Below are positions 1 through 8,512 of a DNA stretch of 64,000 bases, piece by piece. The stretch is from Desulfurellaceae bacterium bin18. Lineage in GTDB: Bacteria > Desulfobacterota > Binatia > Bin18. The DNA is taken from positions 1 to 64,000 of the forward strand of contig MPMI01000023.1 of NCBI GenBank assembly GCA_002238415.1, read 5' to 3'. The notes under the pieces were generated by a model that saw only the letters and a list, made by a program, of their open reading frames with translations, was not told the origin of the DNA and searched no databases. The position numbers and the translations under genes were made by a program. Every line of letters starts with the position of its first letter. The first letter of the stretch is position 1.

Positions 1-500
1 CAATCTCGTGGGCGTGACACGCCCAGCCCGAGATGACGCCCACCCCGCTCTGGAAGGAGGCGGCCCGGGGATTCTCCAGGGTCACGGGAGAGACGAAGTC
101 TGTTGCGGACACGACTACGTCGTCGATGTACCACCCGTCCGCGGTCCCGCTCGCGTCGGATACCAGTTGGAATCCCAGGCGTATCGACTGTCCGACAAAA
201 GGCGTCAGGTCAATCGCAGCCTGATGCCATCCTGCCTGTGAACCGGTGAGGGATTTCAAGTGTATACAATCTCCGTTCTCCGGGCATACCCACACGTTGC
301 CCCCATCCCCACTGGCAAGGGCATACCGATGCCAGAAGGTCAGGGTGGCGGAAGCGGCCTTGGTCAGATCAAGTGAAGGCCACGGAGACCAAAGGGCAAT
401 ATTAAGGTCGTTCTGATAATTACCGCCGGGACTATCTGTCCAGGCCTGCTGCCCACTGTGGGCGGACGCTGTAGTCAGCGCCCAGGGCGCATCCCCCCCC
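1..500 (-). pseudogene. Secreted metalloprotease, C-terminal part (third frame, cut by window start)
   Basis: Reading the minus strand from about 500 down to 1 gives an open frame that continues the protease encoded upstream, but in a different frame. The switch lies in a run of eight C on the plus strand (493-500). The product has a beta-sandwich pattern typical of C-terminal domains of M6/immune-inhibitor-A-like secreted proteases: a W-H-Q-A-A-I-D-L stretch, then GWYIDDVVVS. The frame is still open at base 1, so the gene runs out of the window. The shift could be a sequencing error, a phase-variable tract or true decay; the intact downstream frame argues against old decay. Confidence 0.6.
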
Positions 501-1334
501 AGCCATTTGTTCCACTCTCCATATCGTCTTCAAACAGCACCTCATTAGCTCCGGCCTGAGTCACCGTGAACGTCCACCAGCCCCCGATAGTGAGTGTGCC
601 GGTCCTGACAGCGGGGCTGGGATTGGCCGAAACTGTATAGTGAACACGGCCAGGGCCGCTGTTGTTGCCCCCGGCCGTCACGCGAATCCAGTCCGTATTG
701 CTCGTTGCCGACCAGTCACACTCACTCGCCGCCTCAACTTGGACGCTAGCTTGGTTCCACCCTGGTCCAAATAGATGGGAGGAAGTAGACAGGAAATCGA
801 TACAGGTGCTGAACGTGGTCGGGTCGGTGTTGATGGTCACGCGGTAGCCGCTGGCGTAGGCCGCATCGATGGAGACCTGGAGATTGTTCTCGGCATCAGT
901 AAAAATCTCGCCGACCGTCCACATCGCGCCGGCATCGTTCGGGTCGCCGTTGTTGTCCACGTCCACTACCTGGGCCAGTCGGTCTTCCCGGGCGGTATCG
1001 ACTTTATGGATGACAATCGCTTCATCCGGTATCTCGTCGTCATAGCCGGCAAACAGTCGTGCCTCGATGATGTAGAAGTCGGTCCGTGACCTCCCGATTG
1101 GAATCTGGGCCAGCAGGTAGCCCTCAGCCCCGGGCTGGGCCAGCCGTTTGAGGGTAATGGTCTGGGTGCTGTCGGGCGCGGCCACATACTTCCGGTCTGG
1201 GGGAATCCAGCCCAGAAAGTCCTTGTGATAGGCGATGGTATGCACTGCTACATCACCGTACTCAGGATGAGAGAACAATGTCGGTGGCCACCCGCTCATG
1301 ACATCCCAATAAGAGTCATAGGTAGTGGGGGGGG
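493..1334 (-). pseudogene. Secreted metalloprotease, middle part: Met-turn and BACON-like domain
   Basis: This is the second-frame segment of the broken protease. It opens with YDSYWDVMSGW, whose DVMSG resembles the metzincin Met-turn expected after the zinc site in the preceding segment. The remainder of the catalytic domain follows. Near the C-terminus a region with CDWSATSNTDWIRVTAG and YTVSANPSP fits a BACON-type all-beta domain, a fold often attached to secreted enzymes. The frame stops at 475 just after the second homopolymer; without that shift it would continue into the segment ending at base 1. Domain naming is by motif only. Confidence 0.6.
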
Positions 1335-2323
1335 TCATCTTGGCCATACGGACCGGAGGAATGCAGCAAGCCAAAGCCATGGCCCATCTCGTGTGCCCAG
1401 ACATGTTGATACGGTTGAAATTCTGGAGGCATCCATGTGACACTCCAGAATCTCCTTTGCCCATCCAACGTCATGAATAGACCGCTACCCTTGGCTAGAT
1501 TACTGATGGGGGGATCAAAATCCTGGTTCAAAACGATGTGAAACCCGTCAAAGTCGGGGAAAAAGACGTCCGCATCTGCCGCCGCAGCACAATCTGCCGC
1601 TGTTTTCTCAACATCGTAATCATACAATCTTCCATCCTCCACTCTAGGAGCAGGTTGAGAAGTAACATAATACGATTGTGGGTGGGGTAGGTTATACCAG
1701 CCGACCACGACGCTGCCATTCAGGTTGGGGAGGTTCCCGTCAGAAACTTCTCGCCAATAATGCGCCAGACCGGGATAGGACGCTCCCATCATCCCTTCAT
1801 AAAAGCCGATGGGGTAGGGGGTGACATCGGTTGCATCGGCAAACCGGCATAAGATAGTCACCCAGGCCTGAGAGCTACGCACGTGGGTAGCTCTCCCTGC
1901 GGACGGGAGCGCCGACCTCGGCGGGGGAGGCTCATCTGGAGACACATCGGCGGCGAAGGTCCCCCCTGGCGCAGCGGTCGACGGTGACGCAGTCAACTCG
2001 ATAGAGCGGACGCGGAACCGGACCGGGTCGGGCTCCCACTCTCCCTCGACTGTCACCCGCTTGCGATTCAACGCCACCGGGCCGCCGAGCGGTTCCATCA
2101 GCTCGATAGCGACCAGGAGTTCATGCCGGGCGCCCGAGTCCTCCGTCAACGTGTAGGTGATCTCAGCGGCAAGACCGGACTCGGTCGGGTAATCGGCGAC
2201 CGTGAAGCTGAACCAGCCGGTGAGGGTCTCGTCTTGGGCCGGGGCGGGCGGTGCACTGACCGCCCATACTCCCAGCAGGGAGAAAACGAGAGCAAGTGTG
2301 AAAACAGGGCGGCGACGGCCCAC
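1327..2323 (-). pseudogene. Secreted zinc metalloprotease (metzincin-like), N-terminal part with HExxHxxGxxH
   Basis: The N-terminal part of a secreted protease. The likely start is the GTG at 2323, because AAGGAG lies a few bases upstream; an earlier in-frame GTG at 2338 has no such site. A signal peptide is clear (MGRRR, a hydrophobic stretch, then PAPAQ). The zinc-binding motif HEMGHGFGLLH fits HExxHxxGxxH and places the enzyme in the metzincin/M6-like group, probably acting outside the cytoplasm. Shortly after this motif the frame runs into eight C (coding strand; plus 1327-1334) and ends at 1316. Removing one C restores the reading into the Met-turn. It is therefore one gene split by length change in a homopolymer. 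Confidence 0.7.
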
Positions 2324-2378
2324 CTTTTCTCCTTTCACTTGTCTTGAGAGAAGCCGGGCTTCCTGCCCGCTCCTCTCC

Positions 2379-3704
2379 TTACAAGGTCAATGTGAAGTCT
2401 TCGACCAAAAGCCCCGGCAGTCGGCTGCTGCCTGTCGAGCGGGCATGATAGGTGTTGGGATCGAGCATATAGTCCCGTTCGGTGGTGATGCCAACCAGGT
2501 TCGTCCCCAGCATGCGATAGAGCGATTCGTCAAACCGCATCACATTGAGCGGCGCCTGAATCTCACCGTTTTCCACCCAGAAAGTGGCAAACCGGGTCAT
2601 GCCGGTCATGCGGCAGGCCGCAAGGTCCGAATAGTTCAGATACCACAAATTGTTGATATAGATGCCGGTGTCCAGTTGCGTCAGCAGCGTATCCTGCGTC
2701 AGCTCTCCTGTGGCCATGTCAATGGATTCGGCCGCTTCCCAACTCGATGCCCCGTTGGGTGCCACGCCGTATTCCTTGGCCGACCGGGGAGACACCAGAC
2801 AATCTGCCCGGCGGCCGTGGGTGATGAGGGGGACCTGATCCGGTTTCCGAAAGCCGTCCTCCTGGAAGTTCGGGGCCACTCCGTCCTGCGTATTTTCAAT
2901 AAGCGTGACAGCGGGGTGCAGTTCCGCTCCCTCCTGGGTCATTTTGATCAGCGGTGTTTGTTTGGTCTGCTGCTCCTTGAGACCAAATCCACCCCAATTC
3001 AGCAGTTCCATAATTTCACACACGGCCGGAGGTGCCAGATACACTCGGTAGTGGCCCGGCGTAATGGTCTTGGCCGGCATGGAAAGCGCGGCCAGTTGCC
3101 GGGCTGCAGTATCGATCTTGTGTTCAAACCCGTGCGGATTCCACACAAAGCCGGCATCCGCCGCTTTCACTGCTTTGTCTCCACTAAGATAGAAACTCCA
3201 GTCCACACTATAGGTATAGGTAGAGAACCAGTTGCGCTGGCCAAAGGAATTGGCGAACCCAGCGTGGATGCCACCAGCGGCGTAGAAGCCAACCAAGTCC
3301 CGTCCCTGCCCGGCTTGCAGGACCGCATCGACGATCATCCCCCGTTCTTCCGGGAGCCGGTTTTCGCCGTGATGCTCGCTCGACTGGACTTCGGTCGCGT
3401 ACAAGAGGTGCGGGTCCTCCGGTAGATAGGGAAGCTGGGTACGCAGGCTATCCAGTAAGGCGCGGGCGCGCCGACTGTCCACGGCAAAGTCGCCGCATAG
3501 GCTGATATCCCCGGCTGCGTGGCGTTGTCCGACAACGAGTTCAACCGCGATGGAACGTTGCGCCACCGTTCCCGCCTGGCGGATCGCGCTGCGGTTGAAA
3601 CGGACGAAGTCCGAGTCCTCGGCCGCAAAATTACACAGCGCATGCTCCTCTCCGGTCAGGTGGCTGACGATGAAGTCGGCAAGCTGGTAGAAATACTCCT
3701 GCAT
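2379..3704 (-). CDS. TldE/PmbA-like protein of the TldD/TldE protease pair
   Basis: A 441-residue protein with the N-terminal layout of the PmbA/TldE family. It lacks the HExxxH zinc motif that its neighbour carries, as expected for the non-catalytic partner. In known systems TldD and TldE form a heterodimer that degrades unfolded peptides and matures some modified peptides such as microcin B17. It lies directly downstream of the TldD gene on the same strand, separated only by a family A palindrome, so co-transcription is likely. The start ATG at 3704 follows a G-rich stretch. The substrate here is unknown; no peptide precursor was recognised nearby. Confidence 0.8.
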   Translation of the reverse strand: MQEYFYQLADFIVSHLTGEEHALCNFAAEDSDFVRFNRSAIRQAGTVAQRSIAVELVVGQRHAAGDISLCGDFAVDSRRARALLDSLRTQLPYLPEDPHLLYATEVQSSEHHGENRLPEERGMIVDAVLQAGQGRDLVGFYAAGGIHAGFANSFGQRNWFSTYTYSVDWSFYLSGDKAVKAADAGFVWNPHGFEHKIDTAARQLAALSMPAKTITPGHYRVYLAPPAVCEIMELLNWGGFGLKEQQTKQTPLIKMTQEGAELHPAVTLIENTQDGVAPNFQEDGFRKPDQVPLITHGRRADCLVSPRSAKEYGVAPNGASSWEAAESIDMATGELTQDTLLTQLDTGIYINNLWYLNYSDLAACRMTGMTRFATFWVENGEIQAPLNVMRFDESLYRMLGTNLVGITTERDYMLDPNTYHARSTGSSRLPGLLVEDFTLTL

Positions 3705-3720
3705 ACATCCCCACCCCTAT

Positions 3721-3775
3721 AAAGAGTAAACGTATCCTCCAATAAACACGCAGATGCTGAACACGTTTACGCTTT
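3721..3775. repeat. Family A palindromic element, copy A1
   Basis: Inverted arms begin AAAGAGTAAACG and end CGTTTACGCTTT around a loop containing GCAGATGC. The stop codon of the upstream tldD gene (TAA, 3769-3767 on the minus strand) lies inside the right arm, so the element supplies the last codons and the terminator codon of that gene. Confidence 0.85.
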
Positions 3776-5248
3776 CTCGCCGCCAAAGACCTCAACGTCC
3801 GAGAACACGCAGGCCGGGGCGGCATGCCCAACCCGGATGACCTGATTGGGCTCGCCCTTGCCGCAGAACGGGGTGCCGAGCACCTCATAACTGTCCAGGT
3901 TGCCGACCCTGTCCAGGTTGCGCCAGAACGTGGCCGACACTCCCCGGTAGTTTGGTTTTTTGACCACCGTTGTCAGCTTACCGTCTTCAATCAGTTGGCC
4001 CCACTCGCAGCCAAACTGGAATTTGTTGCGCGAATCATCAATGGACCAGGAACAGTTGGTTTTCATATACACGCCCCGCTCAATGGCGCTGACCATGGAT
4101 GAAAAATCGGACTGTCCTGGTTCCAGGTTCAGATTCGCCATACGGTCAATCGTCGGCCTGTTCCACGTGGTGGCACGGGCGTTAGCAACCCCGGGCAGCC
4201 CCAGCCGCGCTTGGGAGACTACTCCGCCCAGCCCGCGCAGCAAACGGCCGTTCTTGATCAGATATTCTTTGCGGGCGGGCTGGCCGTCGTCGTCAAATTG
4301 ATAGCTGGCATACTGTTCGGGTTGGGAGGGGTCAAAGGTGATGTTCAACAAGTCCGAGCCATACTGATACGTGCCGAACATATCCGGCGTCACAAAGCTG
4401 GTACCGGCATAATTCCGCTCATCCCCGAGAATGCGGTCGAGCTCAAGCGGGTGGCCGATCGACTCATGAATCTGAAGCATCATTTGATCCGGGGCGAGGA
4501 GCACGTCCATTTGCCCGGCGGGGCAATCAGGCGCACTCAGGAGTTGGACTGCCTCAGAGCTGAGTTGCGGTGCGGCCGCATGAAACCCGGTTTGCGCCAG
4601 GACTTCCAAGCCTCCCTGGCGGCAATAGCCACGCCCGCCGAACGTCCGCGTGTGCGTCTCTGTCCCGGCGTTGGCGGTGACGCTTAGCATAGGAACGATA
4701 TAGGAACAGCGCTGGCGGGTGTGGGCGTCCCTATTTGTGATCGAGAGCGTGTCGCTCTCCGTATGCCACAGGCTGGCCTCCCAATCGACAATCCGCTCGT
4801 CCGTTTTTTTGTGGGGGGAGCGCCCCCCAAGCCCCCTCTGTAGACGGGCGCTCTCCTGCTGGAGCAGCGCGATTTTATCGGCCAGGGACACGGCATCCCA
4901 GGCGACGGCCACCGGCGTCTCATACTCACCCTGCGGCTGGGCAAAGGTCACTTGGGAGAAGTCTATCACGCCACACGCCGCGCTGCGCTGTGCCCACCCC
5001 CTGGCGTGTTCGAGCGCGCGCGCTAAGCCTGCCTCAGTCAGGTCGCTCGTCCCGGCATAGCCGCAGCCTCCCTGATGGACGACCGTCACCATGACCCCCA
5101 GGTCGTCGCCGTTTGACACGGGCTGTAAGACATCCTGACGGACCGCCAGCGACTCTGACCGCTCGTGCACAATGCGGAGCGAACAAAACTCGACGCTGGG
5201 CATGATGCGCCGAAAGCGTTCGGCTATCTGCTCGTGTGGCTGCTCCAT
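3767..5248 (-). CDS. tldD: TldD-like zinc metalloprotease
   Basis: A 493-residue TldD homologue. The family zinc motif HESIGH (HExxxH, about residue 265) is present, followed by the usual ELDRILGDE and FVTPDMFGTY segments, so this is the catalytic half of a TldD/TldE pair; the non-catalytic half is the next gene downstream. The C-terminus ends GGEKA, and its final codons and stop derive from repeat A1. A G/C-rich hairpin-forming stretch at 4805-4845 encodes LGGRSPHKKT between the N-terminal domain and the next strand; relatives seem shorter there, so it may be a small insertion (tentative). The gene follows an ABM-domain gene by only six bases. Confidence 0.88.
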   Translation of the reverse strand: MEQPHEQIAERFRRIMPSVEFCSLRIVHERSESLAVRQDVLQPVSNGDDLGVMVTVVHQGGCGYAGTSDLTEAGLARALEHARGWAQRSAACGVIDFSQVTFAQPQGEYETPVAVAWDAVSLADKIALLQQESARLQRGLGGRSPHKKTDERIVDWEASLWHTESDTLSITNRDAHTRQRCSYIVPMLSVTANAGTETHTRTFGGRGYCRQGGLEVLAQTGFHAAAPQLSSEAVQLLSAPDCPAGQMDVLLAPDQMMLQIHESIGHPLELDRILGDERNYAGTSFVTPDMFGTYQYGSDLLNITFDPSQPEQYASYQFDDDGQPARKEYLIKNGRLLRGLGGVVSQARLGLPGVANARATTWNRPTIDRMANLNLEPGQSDFSSMVSAIERGVYMKTNCSWSIDDSRNKFQFGCEWGQLIEDGKLTTVVKKPNYRGVSATFWRNLDRVGNLDSYEVLGTPFCGKGEPNQVIRVGHAAPACVFSDVEVFGGEKA

Positions 5249-5254
5249 GCCTGT

Positions 5255-5608
5255 TTAGCTCTGTTTTTCCGTGTTCAGAATGACTTCATGGATTTCCAGC
5301 ACATTCGCACCGGCAAACATTTCCGCGGGCGGGCGGTTGCTATGGGCAATGCGGAAGGACTCGCTTTTCGTCCAGTCCCAAAACGCCTGCTCACTTTCCC
5401 AGTAGGTTTGGACCAAATAAAATCCCTGCTCTTCTTTCTCTTCCCACTCGCCCGTCTGGTGGTTGAATCGGCGCTGGACCGGCCGCATCACCAGGTTTTT
5501 GATAAACCCTGGGGACTGGTCAATCAGATGAGCCCGGTGCCGAAATCGATCCTCAAAGTCTGCTTCATGTCCCTCAGTAACGGGAATCCGGTTCGTGACG
5601 ACAAACAT
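5255..5608 (-). CDS. Antibiotic biosynthesis monooxygenase (ABM)-domain protein
   Basis: A 117-residue single-domain protein with the dimeric ferredoxin-like pattern of ABM proteins: an N-terminal strand FVVTNRIPV, a helix containing FEDRFRHRA, then PGFIKNLVMRP and a Y-W-E-S-E-Q-A-F-W-D-W helix. It resembles the heme-degrading IsdG/HmoB branch (a similar N-V-x-E pattern), but a heme role cannot be shown from sequence. It lies six bases upstream of tldD on the same strand and probably shares its transcript. Cytoplasmic; function uncertain. Confidence 0.75.
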   Translation of the reverse strand: MFVVTNRIPVTEGHEADFEDRFRHRAHLIDQSPGFIKNLVMRPVQRRFNHQTGEWEEKEEQGFYLVQTYWESEQAFWDWTKSESFRIAHSNRPPAEMFAGANVLEIHEVILNTEKQS

Positions 5609-5792
5609 AGTCTATGCTCCTCCGCTCTACATGAGAGTGCTGCGCTTCACTGTAAAAGAGTTGCCGCAGAGATGGAAGCACTCCCTGGGCGGGAATGTCG
5701 CGCGCTTGCGTTCAAATCGAAAAAGCAATACAGTTCTGTCAGATAAAGTAGCGCAGACAGTCGCCTACGTCTGTCGGTTTTGAGCTGGTTCG

Positions 5793-5847
5793 CACGATTA
5801 GAAGCCCTGGGAACCCTCTCATGTGGTTCTCAGGGCTTCTAATCGTG
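5793..5847 (+). promoter_or_regulatory. Long hairpin in the leader of the RRM gene
   Basis: Two 23-base arms (5793-5815 and 5825-5847) pair with only one G-U step and a 9-base loop. They lie 33 bases upstream of the RRM start codon and are followed by a second small palindrome AGGAGG-T-CCTCCT (5850-5862) that could hide a ribosome-binding sequence. No U-run follows, so it is not a simple terminator. A leader structure controlling the RNA-binding protein, or a small repeat element, are both possible. The rest of the 5609-5880 gap shows nothing recognisable. Confidence 0.55.
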
Positions 5848-5880
5848 TCAGGAGGTCCTCCTCCCTCGGAAAGGAATAGT

Positions 5881-6171
5881 ATGAAACTTTTTGTTGGGAA
5901 TCTTCCCTTCAACACCACCCAGGAAGAACTCGAAGCACTCTTCGGCGAATCAGGGGCAGTGAGTTCGGTCAATATCATTACCGATCGGTTCTCTGGAAAA
6001 TCGCGGGGATTTGGCTTTGTCGAAATGGACAATCAAGAGGAAGCGCAGGCGGCAATAGAGCGCCTGAACGGTAATGAACTGCAAGGGCGTCCGTTGACCG
6101 TCAACGAAGCCCGTCCGCAGAGGGAACGCTCACGAGGTCCGAGGGGGGATGGCGGCGACCGTAACTGGTAG
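5881..6171 (+). CDS. RRM-domain RNA-binding protein
   Basis: A 96-residue protein that is essentially one RNA recognition motif. RNP2 is KLFVGNLPF at the N-terminus and RNP1 is KSRGFGFVEM near residue 42; a short Arg/Gly-rich tail (RSRGPRGDGGDRNW) follows. Bacterial proteins of this type (cyanobacterial Rbp, delta-proteobacterial homologues) are often cold-induced and bind single-stranded RNA. The start ATG at 5881 has GGAAAGG upstream; a longer frame starting at 5821 would run through the leader hairpin and is unlikely. The strong leader stem-loop suggests post-transcriptional control. Confidence 0.88.
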   Translation: MKLFVGNLPFNTTQEELEALFGESGAVSSVNIITDRFSGKSRGFGFVEMDNQEEAQAAIERLNGNELQGRPLTVNEARPQRERSRGPRGDGGDRNW

Positions 6172-6294
6172 GAAGAGCCCCATAGAGAGAAGGTGTTTGC
6201 CGTCTGTCCGCGACTGCGTAAGTATGGGAAACGCCTTCCTCATAACCCAACACTGTGCAGACCGCACGGTGGTCGGCTTCTCAGGAGGAGTCCC

Positions 6295-6723
6295 ATGATT
6301 AAGGCAAAAGACGGTGATACCGTTCGCGTTCAGTATACCGGGAAACTCAAAGATGGATCAGTCTTTGACTCCTCCATGGAGAACGACTCGCTGCAATTTA
6401 CCATTGGGAAAGGCCAGGTGCTCCACGGGGTTGAGCAGGCCGTCATCGGGATGCAGCCCCAGGAATCAAAAACCGTCCTCGTTCCGGCTGCGGAAGCCTA
6501 CGGCCCGCATCGGGACGAGATGACCACGCAGGTCCAGCGCAGTCAATTCCCGGATAGCGTTGTGCTGAAAGTTGGCCAGCGCCTCAAAATCAATCAAAAA
6601 AATGGACAATCGGTAGCGGTCTCAGTCCTCGGTCTCTCTGCTTCGACCGTTACGCTTGATGCCAACCATCCCCTGGCGGGCAAGGATCTGACTTTCGATC
6701 TTCAGCTCGTCGAGATCGCCTGA
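6295..6723 (+). CDS. FKBP-type peptidyl-prolyl isomerase, SlyD-like
   Basis: 142 residues. An N-terminal FKBP half contains VQYTGKLKDGSVFDSS and an IGKGQVLHGVEQAVIGM segment; an inserted IF-type chaperone flap lies between about residues 70 and 120, as in SlyD. The C-terminal metal-binding His/Cys tail of E. coli SlyD is missing. The enzyme catalyses cis-trans isomerisation of prolyl bonds and acts as a chaperone in the cytoplasm. The ATG at 6295 follows AGGAGGAG; upstream in-frame codons from 6193 are not needed. The last 74 bases overlap the convergent nucleotidyltransferase gene. Confidence 0.87.
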   Translation: MIKAKDGDTVRVQYTGKLKDGSVFDSSMENDSLQFTIGKGQVLHGVEQAVIGMQPQESKTVLVPAAEAYGPHRDEMTTQVQRSQFPDSVVLKVGQRLKINQKNGQSVAVSVLGLSASTVTLDANHPLAGKDLTFDLQLVEIA

Positions 6724-7105
6724 CCCCTTCTCCAGACACTCGGGCGGCTTCATACACCACTCTGCCTTCCCGCAGGGCGGGCTTGATGATTAGCGCGTGG
6801 CTATCCTTGAATCGCTCTACATCCTCGGGGGAGACTACGATGGCATCAACCGCCGCACCGACTCCGTGCAGCTTCCGGTATATCTGGGACATGAGGTTGA
6901 GCGTATCCGCCCCCGCCTTAATGATGAGCAGGTCCACGTCGCTGTTGGGACCCATATTGCCCCGAGCCGCAGACCCGAAGAGAATGATTTTTTCTGGCTG
7001 GGCTATTTCCACAACCCGCTGGATGATTTCGTCCAATGTCTGTCTATCGAGCATTCTTCGATACTGCTCCAGCTCTCTTTGACTAGCTCTCTTCAAGAGA
7101 ACCAA
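6650..7105 (-). CDS. MNT-type minimal nucleotidyltransferase
   Basis: 151 residues. The nucleotidyltransferase signature is clear: IILFGSAARG at about residue 40, then NSDVDLLII, giving the G-S and D-x-D metal-binding pattern. Such minimal nucleotidyltransferases usually pair with a HEPN protein as a toxin-antitoxin module, where the enzyme AMPylates the toxin. No HEPN gene lies next to it here. The last 25 codons (RVSGEGVRRSRRAEDRKSD and on) are antisense to slyD and probably result from read-through beyond an older stop. Orphan role uncertain. Confidence 0.78.
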   Translation of the reverse strand: MVLLKRASQRELEQYRRMLDRQTLDEIIQRVVEIAQPEKIILFGSAARGNMGPNSDVDLLIIKAGADTLNLMSQIYRKLHGVGAAVDAIVVSPEDVERFKDSHALIIKPALREGRVVYEAARVSGEGVRRSRRAEDRKSDPCPPGDGWHQA

Positions 7106-7208
7106 AGGAATATCACTAAAGTATATGAAAATAGTAATCTTCGCTCAACGAATCGGGCCTCAAGGAGCACGGAAGTACACAAGTTTTTGCTAACAGGCCA
7201 AATACGAC

Positions 7209-7241
7209 AAGACCCCGAGGGGTCAGCCCTCGGGGTCTTAC
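7209..7241 (-). terminator. Terminator-like hairpin downstream of tRNA-Asn
   Basis: An 11-bp perfect G/C-rich stem (GACCCCGAGGG and its complement) with a five-base loop lies about 40 bases beyond the tRNA 3' end on the minus strand. The sequence after it on that strand is moderately T-rich. Confidence 0.6.
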
Positions 7242-7278
7242 GTTCGCTGACGAGTCGCCAGATTTGACGGTCAGAAGT

Positions 7279-7354
7279 TGGCTCCTCGGGTTGGACTCGA
7301 ACCAACAACCCATCGGTTAACAGCCGATTGCTCTGCCGATTGAGCTACCGAGGA
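7279..7354 (-). tRNA. tRNA-Asn (GTT)
   Basis: 76 nt on the minus strand, 5' end at 7354. The acceptor stem TCCTCGG pairs with CCGAGGA, the anticodon loop reads CTGTTAA with anticodon GTT, and the T-arm has GGTTCGAGTCC. The 3' CCA is encoded. A terminator-like hairpin follows. Confidence 0.95.
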
Positions 7355-7420
7355 TTAGAGCCAGGCAGTATTATTGCCAGCGCAGTTTTAGCAAAGGAAA
7401 AAATAAGAGTAAAGGTGGGA

Positions 7421-8020
7421 TTACATCTCTCGCCGGCCTTCAATCGCCCGGCCGAGTGTGACCGCATCGGTGTATTCTACATCGCCGCCCATCGGAATGC
7501 CATGAGCAATCCGGCTCACCTGGACGCCCAGCGGCTTGATGACCTTGGCCAGATACAACGCGGTGGCCTCTCCTTCGACATTAGGGTTGGTCGCAATAAT
7601 AACCTCTTTCACCGTACCGGAGCGCAAACGGTCCAGGAGGGGAGCAATCTTGAGTTCATCCGGCCCAATGCCGTCAAGTGGGGCTAACACGCCGTGCAGG
7701 ACATGATAGCGACCCGTATATTCGTGTGCCCGCTCGACGGCCATCAGGTCGGCCGGTTCTTCGACGATACAGATCGACTCGGTACTCCGCTGCGGATCGC
7801 GACAAATGGCGCACTGATCGCCCTCAGCCAGTCCAAAGCATTCCTGGCACAGGGTGGTCTCGGTCTTCACCGCCCAGATGGCCTCAGCCAGGCTTTCGGC
7901 ATAATCCCGCCCCGCACCCAGGATGAACATGGCCAAGCGCGTCGCGGTTTTCTCTCCAATCCCCGGCAGTCTCCCCAACTCTTGGACCAGGCGCGCCAGG
8001 GCGGGGGTCAGCGTCGTCAT
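7421..8020 (-). CDS. recR: Recombination mediator RecR
   Basis: 199 residues, the normal RecR length. Features in order: an N-terminal helix-hairpin-helix (GRLPGIGEKTATRLA), a four-cysteine zinc finger (CQECFGLAEGDQCAIC), then a Toprim domain with CIVEEPADLMAVE and EVIIATNPNVEGEATA. RecR works with RecO/RecF to load RecA on gapped DNA. It closes the conserved dnaX-ybaB-recR cluster. Repeat A2 begins at the base immediately before the start ATG (8020), so the leader of recR consists of the repeat; its GGAGG lies about 15 bases from the start and inside the stem, an unusual arrangement. Confidence 0.95.
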   Translation of the reverse strand: MTTLTPALARLVQELGRLPGIGEKTATRLAMFILGAGRDYAESLAEAIWAVKTETTLCQECFGLAEGDQCAICRDPQRSTESICIVEEPADLMAVERAHEYTGRYHVLHGVLAPLDGIGPDELKIAPLLDRLRSGTVKEVIIATNPNVEGEATALYLAKVIKPLGVQVSRIAHGIPMGGDVEYTDAVTLGRAIEGRREM

Positions 8021-8075
8021 AAAGAGTAAACGTGTCCTCCAATAAAGATGCAGATGCTGGATACGTTTACTCTTT
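8021..8075. repeat. Family A palindromic element, copy A2
   Basis: Arms AAAGAGTAAACG and CGTTTACTCTTT enclose a loop with GCAGATGCTGG. It abuts the recR start codon directly and is followed after 25 bases by a second copy. Confidence 0.9.
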
Positions 8076-8100
8076 TACATCCCTCGTCGTCAATGCTCTC

Positions 8101-8154
8101 AAGAGGAAGCGTGTCCTCCAACAGACATGCAAAGGCTGGACACGTTTCCTCTTT
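8101..8154. repeat. Family A palindromic element, copy A3
   Basis: Arms AAGAGGAAGCGTGTCC and GGACACGTTTCCTCTT. On the minus strand the ybaB stop TGA (8156-8154) shares its last base with the element, so the element starts exactly at the end of ybaB. Confidence 0.9.
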
Positions 8155-8471
8155 CACGCGTTCAGCCCAGGAATCTTGAGTCCACCGGTAACTTTTCCCA
8201 TTTCGTTGGCCATCATGTTCTGGGCTTGCCGAATGCCCTCGTTCACCGCGGCAGTAATGAGGTCTTGCAGCATTTCAACATCATCGGCTGAGGCCACTGC
8301 CGGATCAATACGCAGCGCGACGAGCTCCAACTTGCCGTTCACCGTCGCGGTGACCATGCTGCCACCGGCGGAGGCTTCGACCGTCTTTTTCCCGGCCTCT
8401 TCCTGAATCTGAGCCAGTTTGGCCTGCAACTGCTGGGCCTGCTTCATCATATCTCCCATATTGTGTGCCAT
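8154..8471 (-). CDS. ybaB: Nucleoid-associated protein, YbaB/EbfC family
   Basis: 105 residues matching the small YbaB/EbfC family: an N-terminal helix MMKQAQQLQAKLAQIQEEAGKK in two pieces, a central strand pair (VEASAGGSMVTATVNGKLEL), and the C-terminal ITAAVNEGIRQAQ. The protein forms a tweezer-like dimer that binds DNA. Position between dnaX and recR is the usual one. The stop codon coincides with the edge of repeat A3. Confidence 0.93.
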   Translation of the reverse strand: MAHNMGDMMKQAQQLQAKLAQIQEEAGKKTVEASAGGSMVTATVNGKLELVALRIDPAVASADDVEMLQDLITAAVNEGIRQAQNMMANEMGKVTGGLKIPGLNA

Positions 8472-8512
8472 GCTGTGTCCTCCACTCTGCGACGATATGC
8501 CGCCTCCCGTGT

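Noticed and set aside
2202..3425. Long plus-strand frame (407 codons) opposite tldE
   Set aside because: Antisense of a clearly conserved gene, no recognisable motif.
5793..5847. Rho-independent terminator before the RRM gene
   Set aside because: No T-run follows and the stem lies within the leader of the downstream gene.
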